NCBI RefSeq assembly: GCF_029962835.1 | Contig: NC_080574.1 | Span: forward strand, 23,658,001-23,722,000 | Direction: 5' to 3' | DNA length: 64,000 nucleotides | Origin: Magnolia sinica | Lineage: Eukaryota > Streptophyta > Magnoliopsida > Magnoliales > Magnoliaceae | Part shown: positions 1 through 11,244 of the stretch, one piece after another | Position numbering within the stretch: position 1 is the stretch's first letter | How the letters are laid out: each line of letters starts with the position of its first letter | Program-made: the position numbers and the translations under genes | The notes under the pieces: model-generated | The model's database searches: none | What the model was told of the DNA's origin: nothing | Seen by the model: only the letters and a program-made list of their open reading frames with translations

Positions 1-605
1 TGTATGCTCAAATCTCCTCACGAACGGATATTGCCTTCGCAGTTGGAATATTGGACATGTATTTCTCTAATCCAGGAATGCAACATTGGATAACTGTAAA
101 GAAAGTGTTGTGCTACATCTAAATAACAAAGGACTTAAACTCACATATAGAATATTTGACCATTTAAAGTTGATTGGATACTTAGATGCAGATTATGATG
201 ATTGCGTTGATATAAAGAAGTCCACCTTAGGCTACATCTTCATAATAGTTGGTGGGGTTGTGTCTTAAAAAAGCGTGAAACAGTAGATGACAACTTCATC
301 CACAATGGAAGCTAAGTTCATTACTTTTTATGAAGCATCAAATCAGGCAATGTGGTTACAACGTTTCTTCTCAAGTTTGCGGGTATTGGATCATATCCTG
401 AAACCATTGAGAATCTTTTATGATAACTCTAATGCGTTTTCCTTGTCTAGTAACAACACGCATTCATTAAGGTCAAAGCATATCGCATTAAGTATCTCAT
501 TGTGAATGAAAGAATTCAAAATTATCTATTGTCTGTGGAGTTCATCGGCACTAAGTAAATGATTGCGAATCCGCTCATTAAAAGGCTCCTCATCACGTCA
601 TTTCA
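1..605 (+). mobile_element. Ty1/copia pol remnant, RNase H end
   Basis: This is the C-terminal end of a copia polyprotein running in from the left edge. The reading shows LIGYLDADYDDCVD, KKSTLGYIF and, after two in-frame stops (near 266 and 284), STMEAKFITFYEASNQAMWL, the usual order of the copia RNase H domain. After a frameshift near 483 the reading continues as KYLIVNERIQN and IANPLIKRL, the conserved tail before the polypurine tract. The W of the usual VSWKS motif is a stop. It is inactive. I am sure of the family, less of the lineage within copia. Confidence 0.85.
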
Positions 606-639
606 GGAGCATGTAATATTCATGAGAGTCATTGACCAC

Positions 640-995
640 AAAGATGTATTCAGCTAGTGGGAGTTTAGTGTATCTTATTTTTCACAAACATTGAAAAGAT
701 CTCATTCATAAAGTTTTGATGATTTTGATATAATGTTAATTTCTGCTTCTTTTCATACGTGTATAATTTATATTAAATTAGTGGAATTAAAGTAATATTT
801 CATTGGAGACATGTGAAAGCTCATTGACCTCTTAAGGATAGGCACATATAATCACTTTAATTGTGCAATCCTTACAGTACACTTCTTAGTTCCTGATCTA
901 TATCATTAAGACTTGTGGTATTTTCTAATCGTGCGTAGTCTCACTACGCTTATGTATATATATATAATATATATAATATATATATATATATATAC

Positions 996-1053
<58 letters not shown>

Positions 1054-1560
1054 AATTAAACCTTGACAATGATCAATATGGCCTAAGTGGAGGAATGTAA
1101 GAATTCTATAAGGTGGGCCTTATTGATCAACGGTCTGGATCTTCTTAAGGATTTAATAATGTGATTGGGCATACAATGGACCCTGCAAAGTTGTGATTCA
1201 TCTAAAACCGTGTAGGGATGGTGCTCTACAACTGTGTCACACGCGCAATGTTTTAGTTAATTTGGGATTGTTAAATTCACGTGGAGCCTAAGGGAGAAAC
1301 ATTTCGATGGGGTTTTACCTCCTCAACTCTCTAAACTGTAAAAGCAAAGGCTAGGTCCCCAAGCCTTCATGACTAAAGCTTCTATTCCCATCCCAATGCT
1401 TCTCTAAAGGGTATAAAGTGTGGAAGATTACAACATCAAGCCTACAACGATGCCTTTCCAATCAGGTACATCATTTGTTTAATTTATTTGATCTTCATAT
1501 TCAATGCATAGCATAGTCCTTTGCAATTCTAAATTATGATTTACAGTAACTCCAACCACC
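640..1560 (+). mobile_element. Possible 3' LTR / post-pol region of the copia remnant
   Basis: Two purine-rich tracts resembling copia polypurine tracts lie at about 655 (AGTGGGAG) and 1086 (AAGTGGAGGAATG); the second is followed by TGTAAGAATTC, a plausible LTR start. No second LTR copy is in the window, so LTR limits cannot be fixed. The (TA)n block at 952-1050 lies between the two tracts. Confidence 0.35.
952..1050. repeat. (TA)n microsatellite
   Basis: Almost pure TA dinucleotides with a few imperfect steps over about 100 bases. Confidence 0.95.
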
Positions 1561-1605
1561 ATCATCTCATATGAGTGTGGTCCCATCAAATGATCCTTAC
1601 TCTTA

Positions 1606-2212
1606 GGGCCCGTTTAAGAGCGTGGATTTGGAACCCCCTGGATTTGAAATCCTCCAACTGTGTTTGGCACCCTGGATTGGGAATCAACTTTAATCCAAAA
1701 ATAGTCATGAATGATATATTTACAAGGGTTTGAATTTAATTACTTAATCAACTTTAATATCTCTAATTAGTAAAAGTATATAATGTTTGACACAATAATA
1801 AGCCCGCTGAAATATAAACTTTGCCTGAAGATGATGAAATTCCAAGTCTCGGATGGGTCACAAGCACAAGATCACGTCCAAGTGACTAACCAACAATTTT
1901 TAACCGTTGATTTAAACGGATAATGTTTGGACGGTGCTGATAATCATATTAAAGTAATTATAGTGATGCATTTGATAATCTAGTTGCTTTGGGATATCAT
2001 TAGTGGGCTATGTGCCCAATAGTTTAATAGTCTAGTGACACACATATTACATATGCAACTCTGATAAGTATTTTAAATGTAATCCATGTTCTCACTGTGG
2101 ATTTCAAACCCCCTAAAAAAAACCCCGGATTTGAAACCCCTCTTACTTTATGGCACCAAACGACCAAGGAGATTTAAAATCCCCTCAAATCCATATGGTG
2201 CCACATGACCCC
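1606..2212. mobile_element. PIF/Harbinger-like MITE, about 607 bp
   Basis: It starts GGGCCCGTTT and ends with the reverse complement of GGGGTCATGTGG, both followed by a 'TGGATTTG' block, and is flanked by TTA at 1603-1605 and 2213-2215. TTA/TAA target duplications and GGGCC-type ends are hallmarks of PIF/Harbinger MITEs. Both subterminal parts repeat 'GGATTTGAAA' style motifs in opposite orientation. No transposase is encoded. Confidence 0.7.
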
Positions 2213-2215
2213 TTA

Positions 2216-2654
2216 CGGTAATCAACCTTGTCGTTTAAAGTGAACAGTAGTCATCGATTCCATCATTTGAAATATCCCAGTCGAGATCTTATCGGGAGTC
2301 TCTTTCATGTTCATAAACTTTTGTTCGAATATCTAAAGTAACTTCATGATTCAGTTCACTGTGATGGCAGGATTGGAATCCAATCCTTGACACCGTATAC
2401 ATCCCAAGATGAGGACTTGAACATGAATCATAAACAGCATTAACAAGGATCATGGGCATTAGAGATGAAGGCATACAAGAAATAATGATAAACCCAAGAT
2501 AATCATCATAAAAGCTTATGATTTATTTATTTTTCTTGAAAAAAAAAAAAAAAAACTATCATTAGAAGAAAACAAATTAGTGCCATCAACGTATCCAAAA
2601 TGATCATAGACATTCCAATAAGTTTATGAACATGAAAGGTCCCAGCCCATTAAA
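2216..2654. other. Intergenic, no gene seen
   Basis: AT-rich sequence with an A-run near 2540. The short antisense frame at 2289-2474 has no recognisable domain. Confidence 0.6.
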
Positions 2655-2965
2655 CCGCAGGTTAATTAGGACGGTCCACCCATTGGATATCTCCCAACAT
2701 GCAACATCCAAACCTTCCAATAAGTTAGCCCCACCTTGAGGATCACCTAATGCAAAAGTGAGCCCAAACTACTGATAGAGGAAGCAACACCGCAGAAAAA
2801 ATATATAACCGTGTGTGCACCACTCAGTGAGTGTATGTGGCTGATTTCTTCACAAGATCATTCTTACGTGAGCCCAACCTATCGAATGAGGGTGGATATC
2901 GCATAGCATTGAAATGTTGGAAGTTATCTACTGGGTGGACTGTAACTTGCGGTCCAACCGGGTGG
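2655..2965. mobile_element. Fold-back MITE (GGTCCACCCA family)
   Basis: The left arm reads GGACGGTCCACCCATTGG then GATATCTCCCAAC; the right arm at about 2925-2965 is its imperfect reverse complement. A related element lies at 15733-16058. Exact ends and target duplications are not clear. Confidence 0.5.
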
Positions 2966-3300
2966 ACGGGAGAACTCCTTTTCATTTCCAGTAAATGCCT
3001 ACCAACCCAACAGCCTAGATAAGCCCATTCCATAAAATTCAGCCTTGATTTAAAGATCCAAACCGTTATCCTGATGGCCAATGTGGATTGGTGATGCCAC
3101 GAAACTCCTTCCAGAAGTACAACCTCGGCTTTTACTGACGGTTGCTGTAAAATTTCTAAACTGCTATTTGTGGGCCTCTGATGGAACCGGTTAGGGTCTT
3201 TAAATCTAGGAAGGGGTCCAGAAGGTGGGCGTATGATTACCATTGGTGTGGTCGCCGAATGATTTCAATCGATGAGTACCCTCCGACTGAAGCAGGTTGC

Positions 3301-3833
3301 GTGGTGTGCCACACCACAGACTTCCCTTGTGTGTTGATGTCACCAAGTTCTGTGGCCCCACCATGATATATGCATTATATCCACACCGTCCATCCATTTT
3401 GCAAGATCATTTAAATCATTTCAAGGAACTAACCCAAAAACGAGGCGGATCCAAAGCTGAAGTGGACCACACCACAGAAAATAGTGGAAATAATGATTTC
3501 CACTGTTGAAACCTTCGTAAGGTCCACAGTGATGTTTATTTGCCATCAACCCTTTCATAAGGTTACACAGGCCTGGATTAAGGGTAAAAAACAAATATCA
3601 CATTGATTCAAAACTTCTATGACTCTGGGAAGTTTTCAATGGTAGACTATCAATTCCAACTGCTTTATGTGATGTGATACACTTAGCTTTAGATCTGCCT
3701 CATTTTCTAGCTCAAGCCTTGAAATGACATGACCAAATGGATGGACGGTTTAGGTATAGCACACAAAATGGTGGGCCCATAGAACTTAGTGATGTCAACA
3801 CACCACAGAAGTCGGTGGTGTGTGGCACACCAC
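3301..3833. mobile_element. Fold-back MITE just upstream of monooxygenase copy 1
   Basis: The ends are inverted copies: GTGGTGTGCCACACCACAGA at the left and its near reverse complement at 3813-3833. The inside carries GTCCATCC and GGTGGGCCC motifs shared with many other MITEs in the window. It ends about 35 bases before sequence conserved with the promoters of the other monooxygenase copies, so it abuts the proximal promoter. Confidence 0.6.
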
Positions 3834-3864
3834 TCCATTTGTATAATATTGAAGTACTAGCCCA

Positions 3865-4055
3865 TAAGCATGATGCTCGCCAGAATAACTCTCCCACCAC
3901 CTATATCACACCACTTGTATCACAGGACTATCGTATACAAGTTGCACTTTTATATTACAGGACCATCGATGCACGGTCTATAAGAGACTGCATGATATTC
4001 AAATCCAAGTAGGTTCTCTTCTACCAGAGAGAGAGATAGAGAGAAAGAAAGAGAG
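3865..4055 (+). promoter_or_regulatory. Putative core promoter and 5' leader of monooxygenase copy 1
   Basis: AAGCATGAT, GCCAGAATA and ACTCTCCC occur here in the same order as upstream of copies 2 and 3 (from about 21694 and 38828). A TATATTA box lies at 3951-3957, about 100 bases before the ATG. The leader just before the ATG is GA-rich, as in all four copies. The conserved order suggests a retained proximal promoter; transcription itself is not shown. Confidence 0.5.
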
Positions 4056-7000
4056 ATGAGTACTTTATCTTCCCAAGACAGTGGCATCGTAATCATCGGC
4101 GCCGGTATCGTCGGCCTTGCTACGGCCCTTGCCCTTCACAAGTATTCTTCTCGCTCTATGTGTATATGTATGTAAACACACGTATGTGTGTGTTGACAGT
4201 CCATCCCATCCAAAACACTGGTGGGCCATATGACTTTCAGGGAAAGTTCACCGTTGGTTGCATATGGGGCCATCATGATGTGCATATGCCAACACAAGCA
4301 CATGATCCATCTGCTCCCATTTCCAAACAACTATGAATGTTTTTTTTCAACTGTATCCTATCATACACTTGAATCATGGATGGACCTGATTTTTAGGCCA
4401 TGGCCGGATTAAGATAACCTTTCTATCAAAATTTTGGTGCAAGGGTTCTTGTGGCTCACCATGATGCGCTGATGACATCCACTTCAGCTATCAAATAGGT
4501 TAATTTATGACTCAGGTGGGCCCAAGTGGATGGACCATAGGCTAAAAATGTACTGGTCACATGGTCCAAGTCTTCTTCATTTTTAGGACTTTTGTCCAAA
4601 CAATCTTGACCAATGGTTTTTACTCTTCTCCTAGCTGCCCAGTGCTACTCCTGAGTGGTCATTTGAACGGTAGCTAGAATACCCAAGGGTGATTTTTTTA
4701 TTTAAATAGTACAGGGAATGAACAACCCGGATCATAGTTGCGCGCGTGCCATATTGTCACTTGTGTGAGAATATGATTCGACTTACTATCCGTGTCTATC
4801 ACACTGTGATTGATTTTTTTTTTTTGAATGTTGTCTTGTTTTGAACGTTGTACAGGAAGGGTATTGGTAGTGTAGTTCTGGAAAAAGCTGAGAGTCTGCG
4901 GGCCACGGGAGCTGCAATCGGCATCCAAACAAACGGCTGGCGCGCACTTGATCAGCTGGGCGTGGGGCCCGCTCTTCGAGAAAAAGCTGTTCGTTTACAA
5001 GCGTATGCTTCTTTGCTTTCGCATGTGCAGTCCACGTAGTTAGATTCCAAATGGTGCGTGCTATTTTGTGACAACGTGTATGGCAAGCATGCCATGGCAG
5101 CCTTTCGGAGCTGGTGAAGACAAGGACTAGCCACCGAAAAATGTGCCATTTCATACTGCCATGGCTCATGCACGTTAGGCTGTTGGAACTTTCAATTTTT
5201 TATTTTTTATTTTTTACACACGCACACACTCACACCCCTCGCACAAACCCACGCATTGTGATTTCATACTCGAACCATAACCTTACGTTGAAATTAAGTA
5301 CTGGGTAAACTCTGTGGGGCCCACCATGAATATATGTGGCTTATCCACGCCGTTCATATGTTTTTCAGCTCATTCCAAACGTTGACCTTAAATTTGAAGC
5401 ATATCCAAAGCTCAAGTAGACCCCATCACAGGAAATAGGGGGATAATGATGTCCACCGTGAAAACCTTACTAATAGCCCACAGTTATCTTTATTTGTCAT
5501 CCAACCTGTTTATAAGTTAGACCTGCATAAAGCGAAAACACAAATATCAGCTTGATCCAAAGCCTTTGGGGCCCTGTTAAGATATCAATGGTAGGTGTTC
5601 AATTCACACTAGAGAGACTTTGGATGTGCTTCCATTTTAAGCTCAACCTATAAAATGAATGGAAAAAACAGATGGACAGCGTGGATAAGCCACATACGTT
5701 TATAGTGGGCCCTTTACCCACCGAGGATACAATCCGATTTGTATCAAGACATCACGACAAGAAGTTGGCAATCCAAGATGTACTAGAGATGTTTACCACA
5801 ATAAATTTTACTGGATAGTGCCTCCAGTGGTGGAAGAGAAATTACTGCCCACCTTTACTTTCTCATAATAACAAGGGGGAAAATCAAAAGTTGTTGCACT
5901 CACGAGGTATTTCTTTCACATCCAACTCTACAGATGCACACTAGCAATATTATTAGACAAACTAAAAATATGATGAATTCAATCGTCAAGTGAGGCAATT
6001 GCTAAAAATAATGTACCTATTCAAAATATTCAATTAAAGTGTAGCCCATCTAGTGATATGATTGTTCATGTTTTGATCACGTTATTACCATGGTGTGGCA
6101 TATACTCTTAAGAAGTTACATGTTATTCGTATACTACATGGGCTCCCTGGGTCTTGAGTTTCACCACTTTTTAAAGAAATAAATTAAATGGATATGTTTA
6201 TGTAATTTCATCCCTCAAAACGTACCTCCATATAATATCTAATCATGGAGGCATTATTTTGTAAAATGTAGATTCCTCATAAATTTCATCCCCATATACA
6301 TTTATTTTTTCTTTAATAAGTAATGAAACTCGAAACTTAAAGAGCCCACAGGCTGTTCATAACATCCAACGTATGTATCCTGGAACTCGCGGTGAAATAT
6401 GATTGGACCTTTTTTGTTTTTGTTTTTTAAAGGTTAGCTTGTTAGTACACACCACAGTGTTGGCCACCCTCACTAGGGAATCGATACAGAGACCCAGCGG
6501 TGAAACGAGGTTATCTTCACTCAGTCTATCACATGAGAAATATGATTGGACCTAGAGGAATGCTTCTTGTAAAGCGACTACTCTCAAAATTTTCATCTCC
6601 AAAGAGCCGTATATACGTACCATTAGACAACATCCATTGCCTCTTGTGATGTTACAACACTCTCAGATATACATATCATTCCGAAATGTTTCTGTGGCAC
6701 TTTCAAAGAACTCAAGAATTTTCATGGGGTCGAGTCCTATTCACACATTCGTAGTCAAATTTTAGCTATGAACTCTGTTCCAAGTGCCAGTAAGACTTAC
6801 GCCATTATCAATTAGGAAGAAAAACAAACACTCCCCCTAACCCGAGAGGATCAGGTGTTTACAATTATCCATTATTTTTTCTCATGGAGTTAAGCTTACC
6901 CTTACCTCCCGGGAAAAGTGGACCTATGATGCAACAGTCCATGATCCAGACTGCCATTGGGTGAGTCCCACTTCGTATTTGCTCTGGTGGAAGGACAACA

Positions 7001-9667
7001 AAAATGTACAGTAGAAAGTACATTCTCGACAGCCAACATTAGATGGAAAAGGTCCACCAATTGTATGGTCAGGATCACGCACCAATTAACTTTTTATGAT
7101 ATATTTATTGCTTGAATTATTTTCAGGTTAAGAGAGGTTTTCCTCGACAACGGGCAGACACGAGAAGCACGGCTAGGGTAAAATTCTCAGTCTATCACTT
7201 GTTCCATAGTTATGTGGAGGGGGCCCACCTATCCAACAGTCGAGATCGATCAAAGCGAAGCACTCTTGATTGAAAACAGGCACTACCTGTTATGTGGATG
7301 TGCTAGAAGGGATTGTTCACCTCGACATTGTAACTGTTTCGGTTTGGACTGATGCAGTTTGTGTGTAATTCATGACAGGAAAGAAGAGGGACGCTACTTG
7401 TTGAGGAGTGATCTCCTCCAAGCACTTTTTGATGGCCTACCGGCTGGAACGGTCCGCTTCGGCTGCCACATCGTCAAGGTCAAAACAGATCCAGTAACTT
7501 CACACTCCACTCTTCAATTCCATGATGGGAATGTGGCCATTGCTAAGGTGATCCATCAATCCTCAACAACGAATCTTTTACCTGTGTATTTTCATGCAGT
7601 TACATCTATCTTCTTAATTGATATTACCAATTTTAAATAATAATATTTTGAAAATGGGGAATGCTAGTGAAAGTTATGTCCCACGATCAGTACTAAGGAT
7701 TCAATCGGTTGTAGCATGGATTGTCCAAAGCCCATAATAAGTCATAGCCCTTTTCACCCTATTCCAGCACAGCGGCTGCATTACTCTGGTTGTCTAAGTA
7801 GCCCTTTTACGGTAAGACTGTATGGCAGCTGCACACTAATTTGTCCAAGTAATCTCTTTACCCTGAGACAGCATGGAGGTTGCATTGTGGTTGTCTAGGA
7901 AGCCCTTTTCACCCTAAGACAGCATGACAACTACACTCTAGTTGTCCTAGTAGGCCTTCCGGCTCTCACTCTGGTCCAAGTTGTCCCTTCCATGATTCAA
8001 AGGCAGAATGCGGGTGTCCATTAGAGCAGGAATTCTCCTTTTTCTTTTTTAAGAACGAAATTATCCTATTTCCATCTCGCACCATGGGACTCCTACTCAA
8101 GATCGACGAAATAAAACAAAGGAAACAACGAAACCAGTCCACTTGCGGCCCAGATGCTGGTGTCTTCCAACAGGCAAGAGGTTATTAGAAAGGGTCAGTC
8201 CTGGTTGGGCTGAAGACCTATGTTCAAGCTCAGAAAAAAGCTGAATTGGCCTTGAGATGGGCCTACCATCCAAACACCCACTAAAGTTAAATAAGTCAAG
8301 CTGAGCCAAGTTAGATTCCAACCTTTGGCTCAGTGGTGGGCAGAGCAAATTTCAACATCTAGTTCATGGGTTCGAATACCCACATGGTGTGTCTGTATTT
8401 AACAAAAGAAAAGAAGCTAGGTCAGTTCAACTTGTAAGGTCATTAGATTAATCCATGTTCATGTCCATTCCAAATAGTCATCAGGTTTAAAATTCAAGAT
8501 CCTATCCAATCACACACCTTAAGGCAGGCCAAATTCACCCATTTGTGACTGTAAATGTAAGATCAGCCTTCCTGTTTTGATGAGGTAGTTGCAATTACTA
8601 AGAAAACATGTAATTCAATTTCAAACGGTCAAAATGATTTTAATCATTGGAAGAAAGCCAAAAAAGAAAATACTCACCCATTCTCATTGGTGCAATGTAG
8701 ATTTTAATTGGCTGCGACGGAGTAAACTCTATAGTAGGGGAATCACTCAAGCTAAAGCCCACCAGAGATGCCCCTACGGGTGCACTGAGGGGTCTTGCAA
8801 ATTACCCAAACGGTCATGGATTTGGCAATGATTACGTCCGCATAAAGAAAGGATCTGTTCTCGTAGGGAGAATTCCTGTCGACCACAAAAGCGTCTATTG
8901 GTTTGTTGCTCGGCCACGGCTTCCTGGAGGTAATATCTCTACTTCTAATTCTAGCCAACCTGTAGAATTAAATAATCAACTAATTAAAGAGGCTAAATCC
9001 ATGTGATGGGACCCACTCATCCAACCAAGGCATGCTTTCTCTTCTCGCGTGTCATGGTGAAAATGAAAGTTTTTTTTTTTTTTTTTTTAATTGATGAGAC
9101 CCATTGACAAGCACGCTGTCCTCATACATGTGTACAGATTCTGAAATCTTAGGAAAGCCCGAGCTCATCAGACAAGAAGCACTGAAAGAAATGGAGGGAT
9201 ACCCACAAGAATTAACGGAAATGGTGGAGAAGAGTGACGACTCTGCCTTAACGTTCACCAAGATAAGTTACAGAGCACCATGGGATCTATTACTAGGAAA
9301 CTTCCGAAGAGGAACAGCGACCGTGGCAGGGGATGCCATGCACGTGATGGGCCCGTTCCTCGGGCAAGGTGGTGCAGCTGGCCTAGAAGATGCGATTGTG
9401 CTTGCAAGATGCTTGGCGAAAGAACTGTGCATGAGGCCCAATGGAGATTATGATGGGAGGCAGCTAGTTAATAAAGTTGGAAAGGCACTTGATGAATACG
9501 TGGAAGAAAGAAGGATGAGGGTGGCAAGATTGTCATTGCAGACATACCTTACTGGAATTTTGGTGGCAACCTCATCCATGTTTGTGACTCGATTGATTTT
9601 CCTTGTGTTACGGATTTTATTTCGTGGCTCATTCAGCCATGCTCAATATGACTGTGGCCGCCTCTGA
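4056..9667 (+). CDS. FAD-dependent monooxygenase (MO1/MO2 type), copy 1, intact, 6 exons
   Basis: Exons: 4056-4141, 4856-5002, 7127-7177, 7379-7547, 8701-8929, 9138-9667; all introns are GT-AG, phases agree, and the CDS is 1212 nt (403 aa). The class A flavin monooxygenase signatures are present: GxGxxG as GAGIVG at residues 15-20, the ribose-binding E38 and R44, the DG motif in [11 protein letters not shown] (D157-G158), and the GD motif in [16 protein letters not shown] (G292-D293). A hydrophobic stretch near the C-terminus may touch membrane. The family uses NAD(P)H, FAD and O2 to hydroxylate small aromatics; the plant substrate is unknown, and 'urate hydroxylase-like' is a database label. 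The length fits plant homologues of about 400 aa. An alternative exon 4 acceptor at 7358 would add seven residues; 7379 matches copies 2 and 3. This is the only fully intact copy here. Confidence 0.9.
5303..5722. mobile_element. Fold-back MITE in intron 2 of copy 1
   Basis: The left arm (GGTAAACTCTGTGGGGCCC, then ATGTGGCTTATCCACGC) and the right arm are inverted copies, together about 420 bp. The centre has a GTTCATATGTTTTTC / GAATGGAAAAAACAG pairing. It belongs to the same GGGCCCACC style as the other MITEs here. Confidence 0.6.
7746..7951. repeat. Degenerate minisatellite, about 4 x 52 bp, in intron 4 of copy 1
   Basis: Four successive units share AGCCCTTTTCACCCTAAGAC, an AGCATGGCAGCTGCA-like centre and GGTTGTCTAAGT-like ends. 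The units differ by substitutions and small indels, so the array is old. Copies 2 and 3 lack it in the corresponding intron. Confidence 0.65.
8315..8412 (+). mobile_element. tRNA-derived SINE in intron 4 of copy 1
   Basis: An A-box-like TTGGCTCAGTGGTGGGCAGA lies at 8330-8349 and a strong B-box GGGTTCGAATACCC at 8368-8381, spaced as in tRNA-related SINEs; a purine-rich tail with AAAAGAAAAGAAG follows. It is not a tRNA gene, because no cloverleaf or acceptor pairing is evident. Confidence 0.6.
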
Positions 9668-11244
9668 AATCCTGGGGTTCCAATACAATAAGCCTTGCTT
9701 TCGTAGTAGAGTGCTACTCATGCCAGTAGGATTTTCCAGTGTGGCGGCACACGTGCACCAGAAAATCAGGCAGGTTCGCTCATTTGGTGGGACACACAAT
9801 GGGTGACTGAAAAACTTTGAGAAACGGTCTTTATTCTCTATACAAGCGTAGCACACCTGATGAGCACCCGAGTCTTTCTTTTTTCCATGGCATATACACA
9901 GTGGGACCCACCTAATTAATGTCCTGGATCACATGCACACCACACTGTCATATGTCCTGCTCCTATGGTAGACATTGCATTTCTCTTCATCGTATCTATG
10001 TTCTTCTACTACCATCTTCATAGGTTTCCTGGTCTAGAAGGAATGTGTCGAAGGCAATGTTGGAGGATATGTTTTGTCTAGCATTCATATTAGTGTGTTT
10101 TATTCAGTGACTTTCTAGACTACTCATCTGTTGATAAACTTCTAGCTTGATCTTTCCAGCAATTTTCATAGGTTGCTTCAATTATTTTTTTTTAATTTTT
10201 TTTTCAGAATGGTGGGAGCACACTACCTATGTTGAAATGATAACAATGATTGTATTTTTATTCAAGTGAGCATCACAAAAATTAAAAAAGAAGAAAAATG
10301 AGAACCTCACCTTTGGTATAGTTCCATCATTCAGCACTAGTAAATAAAAAATACACTCAATAAAAACAGAGACATGACATATTTTAAATCCAACCATCTA
10401 AGAAAGGCACGCACATCAAAACCCCAACTGCACCAAAATACAATGGGAGCATGTCAGCAAAAACATCATAGCATCCTCAAACAGGCTAGCATAAAAGCTG
10501 CCTCAACAGGCTCAGTAACTAAAGCAGCCGGCAGCTAATTGGCAAATGGGCCAGAGTAGAACTATCACTGTGAATTCTGCAATGCAGCATCCCGCAAACA
10601 AAATTAACTGCCATTGGGTTATGGAACTTCATTCGCAAGTAACAACTATAATTTAACTTGCCTAGCTACACAAGTTCTTTGATCAAGTCAACCTACATTT
10701 AATTAAACTTGAACTTTCTGTCATGAATACTAGGCAATAGATATAAGCAATACACAATCCTTCTACATCCATATTCCATATGTAATGACCCTAAATGTTG
10801 GTACACTTAAGAACCTTAGTTAATTGGTTATAAATTTAATTTTTGAATTATAAAGAAAAAAAAATTAACTAGCATGTTGGTAGAGAACTTGTGTCATTGC
10901 AAAATCAGTAGTATATTGGAATAGAACTAGTGTGATTTTCTTCATTAATGCTTTGGAGTTTATTATAGTTGAGAAAGTTGGAAATGCAAATGTTTTAAAT
11001 TAAATTGTGCGGCGGGATATAATCTACCACAACGCGTGCAGGAGCTTGGCGGAGCTATAGAGTTATGGCTAAGTCATTTACGAGTTTCTACTATTAAATA
11101 CACAATTGCCTACCTTAATCAATTTACCAATTAATGTTAAGAAGGTAATTTAACATTAAGACTTCCAAGCCAAAGTAAGTTTAATCACATAGACTAGATA
11201 TGATGTTACAATAAGTAAGTAGTCTATGGGAGAGAGAGTGACCT
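9668..11244. other. 3' flank of copy 1, no further gene seen
   Basis: AT-rich sequence without a recognisable coding region. A stretch near 10200-10650 is A/T-run rich. I see no second gene before the A-rich repeat block at 11.2 kb. Confidence 0.55.

Noticed and set aside
2824..3243. 139-codon minus-strand frame upstream of copy 1
   Set aside because: Overlaps MITE sequence, has no domain and has competing frames on the other strand.
6429..6540. Another SINE in intron 2 of copy 1
   Set aside because: TTAGCTTGTTAGTACAC resembles an A-box, but no convincing B-box or tail follows.
7358..7378. Exon 4 of copy 1 starting at 7358 (adding seven residues)
   Set aside because: The frame is open, but copies 2 and 3 have no open equivalent and splice at the site matching 7379; kept only as an alternative.
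8330..8381. Possible tRNA gene
   Set aside because: A and B boxes are present but there is no cloverleaf or acceptor-stem pairing and there is an A-rich tail, so it is a SINE.
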